From Bacteroidia bacterium (lineage in GTDB: Bacteria; Bacteroidota; Bacteroidia; Bacteroidales; Paludibacteraceae), in assembly GCA_021152555.1 (NCBI GenBank), contig JAGKVE010000014.1:1-46970 (forward strand): a DNA stretch of 46,970 nt, in the 5' to 3' direction. Positions 26,764 to 34,275 of this stretch are shown here, in pieces. Below the pieces are notes generated by a model. It was not told the DNA's origin. It saw only the letters and a list, made by a program, of their open reading frames with translations, and did no database searches. How positions within the stretch are numbered: position 1 is the first letter of the stretch; each line of letters starts with the position of its first letter. The position numbers and the translations under genes were made by a program.

Positions 26764-26957
26764 GGTGCAAGGCGTTGCACCAAAAAAGCGTAATAAGCCG
26801 AAAAACTTGATACTTTGAAACTTCGACAACTTCATTAAGTATCTGACCGCAAGGTCATTATTTACCCAAGTACGGTTTATGCACGCTCACGTATTAGCGT
26901 GAGTTTTCCGTGCATAGATTTGGGTAAATAAGGTAGTCGAAGACCTCAAAGTATCAA
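26764..26957 (+). ncRNA. Large structured leader RNA of the giant surface gene
   Basis: Perfect paired arms are nested: TTGATACTTTGA (26807-26818) with 26946-26957; CTTCGAC (26821-26827) with 26936-26942; TTATTTACCCAA (26858-26869) with 26920-26931; ATGCACG (26879-26885) with 26909-26915; CTCACG (26886-26891) with 26898-26903. A GNRA hairpin GACC-GCAA-GGTC (26845-26856) branches from it, and a separate hairpin GGTGCAA-GGCG-TTGCACC lies at 26764-26781. It contains no start-to-stop reading frame of note. It lies between promoter and start codon, so a cis-regulatory RNA is likely; no known riboswitch signature recognised. Confidence 0.65.
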
Positions 26958-27040
26958 ATTGAAGCAGCGAAAGCGCACGCTTTTCGTATGTAGAAAGACA
27001 CCAATTAACCATAGTATTCATCCTTAAAAATTTAACAGTT

Positions 27041-30000
27041 ATGAAACACAATTCATTTTTGAGAAGATCTGCTTCTCTTATTGCTGTGTTGTTGTGCGCA
27101 GTGACAAGTGTTTATGCGGTTGAAGTGTGCGACACTTTAACCCGCGAACTAACAGGCATTTCCAATGGCGCTACTACCTATGCAGATTGGTCGGGTAAAA
27201 CAGCCCACTCGGCTGCGGTTTATGCCGGTCAGAGCGCAGGTAGTAACAACTCCATTCAGTTGCGTTCGAGCGGCAGCAACTCGGGTGTAATCACTACTGC
27301 CTCGGGCGGCACCATCAAGCGCATTACGGTGAAGTTCAATTCCAATACTACCGGCACACGCGTGTTGGATATCTATGCCTCGAATAGTGCTTACTCGGCC
27401 ACCACGGCTTTGTATAACAGCAGTACAGCCGGTACAAAAGTAGCTTCCTTTACTATGAGCAAAGGCGCCACGCAGAGTTATACCTTCGAAGCGAATTACG
27501 AGTATTTCGGTATCCGCAGCAACAGCGGTGCGCTCTATCTCGACACGGTATTTGTTGTATGGGAAGTAGCCGGTGAGACTGCAGCTACGGCTATTGAGTT
27601 GGATTATAGCAGCCTCGATTTGACGGTTGGCGAGGTGGCTTCATTGGTGGCGACCGTGACACCTGCCAATGCTTCCACAGCAGTTACATGGGAGAGTTCA
27701 AATTCTTCTGTAGCCCGTGTGGAGAATGGGACTGTTTCCGCTCTTGCGGCAGGAAAGGCAACCATCACCGCTTCGGCAGGAACCGGAGTGTCTGCTACGT
27801 GCGAAGTGACGGTAAATGAGCCTGTAGCCGCGAAATCGGTTGTTCTGAAAGCCGACAAATCAACGGCGCTGATTAACGAGGCAGTCACCTTCAGTTATAC
27901 TCCTATCGCCTTGGAAAATCCACAGTTAGTGGGTCTGTACTATCGGTTCAAGGGCGATGATGAGTACATTTTGTCCGAATCAATGAGTGTTCGTTTTAAT
28001 GAAGCGGGTACCTTTGAAATTTACGCCCGTGTACAAGACGGCGCAGATTATTATAATTCGGCAGTAGTAGAAGTGCTGGTTAAAACTGCAGGTGCGGATG
28101 CTACTCCTTCCGGTGGTGAGAAGAGCTACCTGCATGTATTCTCCGAATTCACGTTCTCTCCCGGTCCTGTTGAACTCTCCGGTGTGAAATGGGATATTAG
28201 TGCAGGATCCTGGACAAATTTCAATTATGACAACAACTATAAGGGTCTGCAATTAGGCTATAGTAGCATGACCAGCCCGAGGACTTTTACCTTTACGACG
28301 CACTCCGCATGGGGCGATGATGCCAATGAATACAGCGAGTTAAAGACGATAAAAAGCATCAATCTTTGGCTCAGTAACGGTAAAAACTCTTCCATCTCAG
28401 CGGTGGTTACGGTAAACGGCGAAGAAGTAGCTTGTTCCGGTACCTGTACGGTCGGCCGTAATACCACTCCGGCTTCCTATACCGATCAATCGATGCTTAC
28501 TTTCATTCCGGAAGAGGGCAAAAACGAGGGCGTTATAGAGATACAGTTGACAACAAGTGCTGCGATTTCTTATTTCTGCGCCATCCGCATTGATTGCGAG
28601 GGTGATATTACTCCGGCAACGGTACGTTGCGTGCCTGCCGCCAATGAAGTATATAAAGGCATGCCTCTGTCCTTTGATTTCGAGTTAGAGAACGCAAGGG
28701 ACGGCGAGTTTATGTACCTGACCTATTGGAAAGAAGGCGAAGAGAGCAGCAAGGAGTACCATAGCCTTCCTTCCATTAGTTTTGCTCAGGCGGGAACCTA
28801 TCAGGTGGCAGTTACCGTAAACAGCAACAAGGGTCAAGTGACCTCTGCGCCTGTTTCCGTCGTTGTTAACGAGCGTACAGCCGGCAGTTGGCTCGTCACG
28901 TTCAAGGACTACGACGGTACGGTACTTTCCACACAGCTCGTACAGAACGGCGAAGCCGCTAAGGCTCCGACCAATTTCGGTCGTTCCGGCTACCGTTTCA
29001 CCGGCTGGGACGGAAACATAAGCAATATTACCGCAGATGTAGTCTTCACGGCGCAATATTCAGCAGTCGTAATGAACTACCAGACGACTTCGTATGATGT
29101 CAAGTTGCCCGCCGCGGCGCTGTTCTACGATTTTAACGGTAACGGAAAACTGCAGGCGATTGACTATAATTACAAAGTATACACACCCTATAATAACGAG
29201 CAGAAACAACTGGTTGTTCTTTCTGATATAACCGGTAGTTTTGCAGCAGAGCGGACGGAGTCCAGCCTTTATTATCCGATGTATGTAGAGGATGTGGATA
29301 AAGACGGACAAATGGAGATTGGCACCTATTATGAGAATAGTAATTTGGTTACGCTCTTTGGAGATGGAGTCGCGAATGATATTTCCGTAAACTCTCTGGC
29401 GGTTCCCAATCTGGATATTAACGGCGATGGTCGCTTGGATATGATTTCTTATTCGAACACCGGTCGGATCACTTGGTACGAGCAGTTATCGACCGGCGGG
29501 TTTGCAGAGCGGGCAGAAGACGTCTATACATTCTCATCGTACATGGCACAATTTGATGAAGCTACATGGCAGCAGACGACGCAGGACAAACAGTCTTCCG
29601 GCGGCTACCGAAACAATCCTGACCACGATTATATATCGGGCGTTACCTCTATCGGTGCAGCCTTGGCACGTGCCCCTCGGCGAGATATAAAGAAAGCGCC
29701 CGGTATGGGCACATCCATAGCGCTACCGACCAAGGCAATCGACATGAACGCTGACGGCTATATTGACCTTGTGGACGAGCGGCAAGGTATTGTTTATTTC
29801 AATATGGGTGACGATAAATGGGTGTATGAGGAGATTGCCACCACCGTTATCCCTGTGGATCTCAACGGCGACGGTTTTACCGATTTCCTCTTCCCGGGTG
29901 ACAACCTCAAGGCCAGTATCTACGACGGCAACGGAGGCTTTACGACCTCTACGCTCTTTAGCAACGCCGCTGTGGATCCCACCGTTTATTGCTATGACTT

Positions 30001-33000
30001 CGACAAGGACGGCGATGTAGATATCCTGCTGACCGTCAGTGCCTGCTGGAACACTGCCAATGGCACCAATTACGTGCTTGTCCTCAAGAACGATGGCACC
30101 GGCAATTTCACCAAGGCAGGTAACACACAGTCCTTCTCCGGCTACATGCAGTTCTCCAATCTGGCAGATATAGACGGCGACGGCTATTACGATCTGCTTG
30201 CGTTCCGCGGTACAAGCGAACAAACGTACTCCTATACATCCTTTGCAGCGGGCGACATGGAGGTAGTGGTATTGCGCGGTAAGAATGATCTTACTTTTGG
30301 AGCGCCGGAGAGCTTATATCATGTTGATAACAAACAAGTTTGGGTAAACACCAGAATCGACAACTCGACCACCTACAGTGTGTATAGACGCATCAATGCG
30401 GAGGATCTGAACGGCGACGGAATACCGGAGATTTGGTTGTCGGATGTAGATACATACACGACTGATTTCCTGAATAGTAATCGCACTCCGTCCGTTTTGG
30501 TGGCATCCAACCTCACGGGTACCGCTCCCGCTCGTCCTGTAGCCCCTGCTCAACCTACACTTACTTATGACGATGGTTTCGTAACTATCACATGGGGCGA
30601 CGGCGAGGATGCAAACTGCTCCGTAGCGGATCTGACCTACGCGTTGCGTATCGGTACCACTCCGGGCGGTAATGATATTCTGCGTGCACATGCCAATGCC
30701 GACGGAACAAGGCGCAATTTCCTCGATGGCAACATGGGCAAACTGCACTCCTATACGATTGACCTGCGTACCTATCCGCCGATGGATATCTATGTGAGCG
30801 TACAGACGGTCAACGCGGCTCACCGTGGTTCCGCATGGTCGGCTGAGGCGACAATGCATTACGTATATATCAATAATAATTTCTCGCTCAACCGGACTAA
30901 CTATACTCTGGGAGAGCAAGTTATTGCGACCTACACGCCTATGCCCGCGGGTTACACACATACCTTTACTATAGGTGACGGTACGCTGGTATCGAAGGAC
31001 GAGGCAGCAGGAACGGCTGTATTTACCTTTGCTTCGCAGGGAACGAAGACCATCTCCATGACGCTTACCACGCCGGAGGATGAGCAGGCTTCGTCGGAAA
31101 AGACCATTGTTGTTCTGCCGAACGCTATCGGCGGGACGACCAGCGTCAGCGGTGATTATCAAATCACAGGCATGTTCGGATATAGTACATATGACATGTC
31201 GAAAAACAATATTATCGCCGACTACAACTTCGATGGCAAATGGGACGGTACGTACAATAGCCAGATATATGACGGCAATGCTAATATGGCATCTCTGTCC
31301 GCCTCCACAGGTTCCTGGAATACCAACCTTTCCTTTGCAAGAGGTATGTTCTACGACTGGAACCACGACGGCTATTTTGACTTGGTATATAGCACCAACA
31401 CGCTTACCGATGGCCGCGTATTGGCACATAACGGAACGAGCGATTTCGTAGAGGATTATACAAGCATAAGCGCTGTTTCGGATATATTCCGCAACAGCAC
31501 GAACAATTATGTTGACTTCACCCATAGCGGTTACCCGGAGTTCTTCCTGGAGGGTAAGGTTAGTATCTTCGAAAACGGTGCTTATACAGCCCATGAAGTG
31601 GATGCAACACAAAAGACGCTCGTTCAAAATATCGCTCTCTGTGATCGTCATATCGATTGGAATCACGACGGCTTTATGGACGTAGTAGGTCTCTATGCTG
31701 AACCGGCATATAACTATCTCGGTTTGTTGCTCAACAACGGCGACGGTACGTTCACAGTGCAGACTATACCGTTTGCGCAATCCATCGCTTCGGCAACCAA
31801 CGGCCACAACGATATGAACCGCTGGCAGATGGCAGACATGGATAACGACGGCTACTACGACATCGTTGCACAGCGTTATGCAGGTGACATCTATATCCTA
31901 TGGAATGAGCAGAATGAGTCATTCTCGGCTCCTCAACTGCTCGCCAAGGGCGATGATGTAATAGACCACGGCGATGTAACCAGCAAAGACGCGTATCGCC
32001 ATCTCATGGTCAGCGATATAGACAACGACGGGTACAAGGATATAGTCACGATAGCTTATTCCACAGACAAAGAATACGGCTTCTACGCCTATTACATGGG
32101 TGCAGCCCGTGCCGTGCGCACGCAAGGTTTCCTGACGCGTAACAGTGATCTCCGTTATTTCAGCAACGGTGGTACTCAAATCGTGAATATGTGGGCAGAC
32201 GCACCGCGTATCTTCAGTTCGATCAGCCTTGAGTGGCTTCCTATCACGGGTGCGACCAACGCCGCTCCTTCCGCTCCGACCAACCTGCGTGCAACACAGA
32301 CAGACGAAGGCTTGCTCATCGAGTGGGACGCTGCTGAGGACGATCATACGCCGGCTAACCAGATGCGTTACAACCTCTCTGTCAGCCACCGCGGACAGAC
32401 AGGAGAAGGCGCCTATGTTATCTCTCCGCAGAACGGCGCGCAGAACGGTACGGTCTATATGCCTGATTATGCATATACAGAGGCTACGCGCTTCCTCGTT
32501 CCGATGAAGTATCTGACCGACGGTAATTATAATATCCGCGTACAGGCTCTGGATGGATGGAACCAACTGAGTCCTTTCACCTCTCAGCTGAAAGCCACGA
32601 TTGAGGCTTCGGCTTCTGTGAAAGCGCCTGCTTCCGTTTGTGTCGGTGCCAATGCAACCATTTCCTATACCGGTACTGCGCAGACAGGCACGCCGACATG
32701 GAACTTTGACGGAGGCACTGTGGTGTCCGGTACCGGCTTCGGACCGTATACCGTCGCATGGAATACTCCCGGCACGAAGACTGTTTCTATCACAACCAAC
32801 GGACTTTCCGCATCGGCAGAGATTTATATAGAGGCTGTTGAGTCGGGTGTAGAACTGCCGGCAATCGTGTTCGACAATACTACGGTTACGCTGGATATTC
32901 CTGAAGGGTGCACTACTAAGTGGACTATTCCAGGCAAACCTGCCGCCCTCTGGTATGAGTCCAATTCGCTGACATTCAACAATGTGGGTAGCAGTACATG

Positions 33001-33784
33001 GGATGTAACACTCACTATCACCAATGCCCACGGCTGTACAGAGACCATCCAGCAGACCATCCGCGTTCTCACGCAGGACGAGATGCCGGCTGTGACCATC
33101 GTAGAGACCAATGCAGACAATCACCACCGTATCGCTTTCGCGGCCAACCAAACCCTCTTCCCTGAGGTACAGGTACTGCGTGAGACTAATGTGGCAAACG
33201 AGTTCGAAGTTATTGCAACCCTTGACGCCACTGTCGGAGAGTTTGTCGATGAGTCCTCCAATGCAGCATTGAGAGCCGAGAGGTACGCTGTAGCCGGCGT
33301 AATGGCGGATGGGACCATTTCCCCTGCATCGGATGTACACCAGACAATCCATCTGACCATCAACCGCTCCCTGTATGACGCTACGTACAACCTCATCTGG
33401 AATGCGTATGTCGGCTCAGAGGTGGTTAGCTATAACATCCTCCGTGGCGCGACTCCGGCTACACTGCAACAAGTTACTTCCCTTTCGGCATATAATACTT
33501 CTTATACCGATGAAGCACCTGATGCCTCACTGCCTTACTACGCGATTGAGTTTGTGCTTAATGAGCCTTCTTCGTCCGCTCCTGCACCAGCACGCCGCGC
33601 TCCGCAACGCGTGATGGCTACGCGAGTAGGCCGCTCCAATGTTGTGAATAGTCTTGAGATAACAACAGACATAGAGAATGTGCAAGGAGACAATGTACAA
33701 TGTACAAAGGTGCTTCGTGACGGGCAGATATACTTAATGTACAAGGAGACAATGTACAATTTACAAGGACAAGAAGTCAAGTAA
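27041..33784 (+). CDS. Giant secreted surface protein with Big2, FG-GAP/VCBS, FN3 and PKD-like modules
   Basis: A 2247-residue protein with signal peptide 1-26 (ends SVYA). Then: a beta-rich N-terminal domain seen in many Bacteroidales exoproteins (~30-175); a Big2 Ig-like domain (~185-260); a Listeria-Bacteroides repeat (~616-676, GYRFTGWDGN); a first FG-GAP/VCBS block (~695-1140) with Ca2+-loop motifs such as DINGDGRLD, DLNGDGFTD, DFDKDGDVD; FN3-like (~1165-1275); PKD-like (~1280-1365); a second FG-GAP block (~1384-1720: DWNHDGYFD, DMDNDGYYD, DIDNDGYKD); FN3-like (~1740-1850); two PKD-like modules. The C-terminus (NVQCTKVLRDGQIY ... NLQGQEVK) is shared with the LRR protein nearby and may be a sorting signal. 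Probably exported to the cell surface; ligand unknown. Confidence 0.85.
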   Translation: MKHNSFLRRSASLIAVLLCAVTSVYAVEVCDTLTRELTGISNGATTYADWSGKTAHSAAVYAGQSAGSNNSIQLRSSGSNSGVITTASGGTIKRITVKFNSNTTGTRVLDIYASNSAYSATTALYNSSTAGTKVASFTMSKGATQSYTFEANYEYFGIRSNSGALYLDTVFVVWEVAGETAATAIELDYSSLDLTVGEVASLVATVTPANASTAVTWESSNSSVARVENGTVSALAAGKATITASAGTGVSATCEVTVNEPVAAKSVVLKADKSTALINEAVTFSYTPIALENPQLVGLYYRFKGDDEYILSESMSVRFNEAGTFEIYARVQDGADYYNSAVVEVLVKTAGADATPSGGEKSYLHVFSEFTFSPGPVELSGVKWDISAGSWTNFNYDNNYKGLQLGYSSMTSPRTFTFTTHSAWGDDANEYSELKTIKSINLWLSNGKNSSISAVVTVNGEEVACSGTCTVGRNTTPASYTDQSMLTFIPEEGKNEGVIEIQLTTSAAISYFCAIRIDCEGDITPATVRCVPAANEVYKGMPLSFDFELENARDGEFMYLTYWKEGEESSKEYHSLPSISFAQAGTYQVAVTVNSNKGQVTSAPVSVVVNERTAGSWLVTFKDYDGTVLSTQLVQNGEAAKAPTNFGRSGYRFTGWDGNISNITADVVFTAQYSAVVMNYQTTSYDVKLPAAALFYDFNGNGKLQAIDYNYKVYTPYNNEQKQLVVLSDITGSFAAERTESSLYYPMYVEDVDKDGQMEIGTYYENSNLVTLFGDGVANDISVNSLAVPNLDINGDGRLDMISYSNTGRITWYEQLSTGGFAERAEDVYTFSSYMAQFDEATWQQTTQDKQSSGGYRNNPDHDYISGVTSIGAALARAPRRDIKKAPGMGTSIALPTKAIDMNADGYIDLVDERQGIVYFNMGDDKWVYEEIATTVIPVDLNGDGFTDFLFPGDNLKASIYDGNGGFTTSTLFSNAAVDPTVYCYDFDKDGDVDILLTVSACWNTANGTNYVLVLKNDGTGNFTKAGNTQSFSGYMQFSNLADIDGDGYYDLLAFRGTSEQTYSYTSFAAGDMEVVVLRGKNDLTFGAPESLYHVDNKQVWVNTRIDNSTTYSVYRRINAEDLNGDGIPEIWLSDVDTYTTDFLNSNRTPSVLVASNLTGTAPARPVAPAQPTLTYDDGFVTITWGDGEDANCSVADLTYALRIGTTPGGNDILRAHANADGTRRNFLDGNMGKLHSYTIDLRTYPPMDIYVSVQTVNAAHRGSAWSAEATMHYVYINNNFSLNRTNYTLGEQVIATYTPMPAGYTHTFTIGDGTLVSKDEAAGTAVFTFASQGTKTISMTLTTPEDEQASSEKTIVVLPNAIGGTTSVSGDYQITGMFGYSTYDMSKNNIIADYNFDGKWDGTYNSQIYDGNANMASLSASTGSWNTNLSFARGMFYDWNHDGYFDLVYSTNTLTDGRVLAHNGTSDFVEDYTSISAVSDIFRNSTNNYVDFTHSGYPEFFLEGKVSIFENGAYTAHEVDATQKTLVQNIALCDRHIDWNHDGFMDVVGLYAEPAYNYLGLLLNNGDGTFTVQTIPFAQSIASATNGHNDMNRWQMADMDNDGYYDIVAQRYAGDIYILWNEQNESFSAPQLLAKGDDVIDHGDVTSKDAYRHLMVSDIDNDGYKDIVTIAYSTDKEYGFYAYYMGAARAVRTQGFLTRNSDLRYFSNGGTQIVNMWADAPRIFSSISLEWLPITGATNAAPSAPTNLRATQTDEGLLIEWDAAEDDHTPANQMRYNLSVSHRGQTGEGAYVISPQNGAQNGTVYMPDYAYTEATRFLVPMKYLTDGNYNIRVQALDGWNQLSPFTSQLKATIEASASVKAPASVCVGANATISYTGTAQTGTPTWNFDGGTVVSGTGFGPYTVAWNTPGTKTVSITTNGLSASAEIYIEAVESGVELPAIVFDNTTVTLDIPEGCTTKWTIPGKPAALWYESNSLTFNNVGSSTWDVTLTITNAHGCTETIQQTIRVLTQDEMPAVTIVETNADNHHRIAFAANQTLFPEVQVLRETNVANEFEVIATLDATVGEFVDESSNAALRAERYAVAGVMADGTISPASDVHQTIHLTINRSLYDATYNLIWNAYVGSEVVSYNILRGATPATLQQVTSLSAYNTSYTDEAPDASLPYYAIEFVLNEPSSSAPAPARRAPQRVMATRVGRSNVVNSLEITTDIENVQGDNVQCTKVLRDGQIYLMYKETMYNLQGQEVK

Positions 33785-33806
33785 TGTACAAGGGGACAAT
33801 GTACAA
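33677..33806 (+). repeat. Three copies of a 24-bp direct repeat at the 3' end of the giant gene
   Basis: Copies at 33677-33700, 33736-33759 and 33783-33806. The unit reads AATGTRCAAGGR followed by GACAATGTACAA. The first is translated as NVQGDNVQ, the second in another frame as MYKETMYN, and the third starts with the last two bases of the stop codon and is untranslated. A fourth, related copy (21 of 24 bases) lies at 34360-34383 on the minus strand near the 3' end of the LRR gene, where it encodes DVQSDNVQ. Confidence 0.85.
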
Positions 33807-33856
33807 AAGGGAGCTCGGCATATAACGGGACAGAGCCGAGTAGGACAATAAGAAAG

Positions 33857-33880
33857 CAGCGAGGAGAACCTCGCTGTTTT
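33857..33880 (+). terminator. Rho-independent terminator of the giant gene
   Basis: CAGCGAGG-AGAA-CCTCGCTG, an 8-bp perfect stem with a tetraloop, followed by TTTTC. It lies 72 bp after the stop codon. Confidence 0.85.
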
Positions 33881-33920
33881 CGGTCAAAGAGGGGGTGTAA
33901 AGTGGTTAAAAACCTCTATA

Positions 33921-34020
33921 AAAGTACTGGTTTTTTTAGACATACGCAATAGTTTTTATGAAAAAGTACATTTTCTTGAGCCAAAATTTGGATAATTAAT
34001 TTTTTTTGTGTATCTTTGCA
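33921..34020 (+). repeat. Copy B of the ~100-bp promoter-bearing direct repeat
   Basis: Copy of 26571-26669 in the same orientation. It keeps both promoters: minus-strand TACTTTTA-like/TACGCAAT elements facing the giant gene's terminator, and plus-strand TTTG (33987-33990), 20 bp, TATCTTTG (34011-34018). No gene follows on the plus strand within reach and none on the minus strand, so the promoters look orphaned. Similarity stops right after the plus-strand -7 box. Confidence 0.85.
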
Positions 34021-34091
34021 AATGATTTCAAATCCGAGTTCTTCGGAAAAACATAAAGAATAATTTTCGTACTAAAACGGTAAAAGGAGCA

Positions 34092-34210
34092 CCCAATGAG
34101 CATCCATTGGGTACCCATTCATCATCCATTGAGCATCCATTGCAACAGGGGAAGGAGTAAGAAAATGGGGGGCGGGAAAGGAGAGTGTAGGGGAAAGGAG
34201 AATGTAGGGG
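34092..34210. repeat. Short intergenic repeats and hairpin
   Basis: CCCAATG/CATTGGG form a 7-bp stem (34092-34098, 34105-34111). GAGCATCCATTG occurs at 34098 and 34131, with a partial copy at 34122. A 17-bp tandem pair AAAGGAGAGTGTAGGGG / AAAGGAGAATGTAGGGG lies at 34177-34210. No convincing gene is present between 33785 and 34275; apart from terminators and repeat copy B, this is what the gap holds. Confidence 0.7.
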
Positions 34211-34211
34211 A

Positions 34212-34248
34212 AAAGAAAAAAGACCAAGCATTTATAGCCTGGTCTTTT
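34212..34248 (-). terminator. Rho-independent terminator of the LRR gene
   Basis: On the minus strand AAAAGACCA pairs with TGGTCTTTT around a small inner GC/GC stem and 7-nt loop, followed by a T-rich tail. It lies 28 bp after the LRR stop. Confidence 0.85.
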
Positions 34249-34275
34249 CCGAGAGTGAATGTGAAAATCAGGGAA

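Noticed and set aside
26527..26835. N-terminal extension of the RsmF-like frame
   Set aside because: It covers the gene's own promoter and the opposing promoter; MIPVDFIESM at 26526 fits the family.
26764..26957. Integron attC or intrinsic terminator for the folded leader
   Set aside because: No attC core (GTTRRRY), no integrase nearby, and no T-run after the stem.
29120..32080. Dockerin or EF-hand reading of the DxDxDG motifs in the giant protein
   Set aside because: Motifs recur about every 40-60 residues with FG-GAP/VCBS-like strands between them, not as paired 22-residue dockerin repeats.
30314..33352. Two long open frames (about 497 and 477 codons) on the minus strand inside the giant surface gene
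   Set aside because: They lie antisense to a gene with clear domains, have no recognisable domains, are rich in Arg/Cys/Val/Ile as expected of mirror frames, and have no promoter.
33677..33806. CRISPR-like spacing of the 24-bp repeats
   Set aside because: Only three units with unequal spacing (59 and 47 bp), two inside a coding sequence, and no cas genes.
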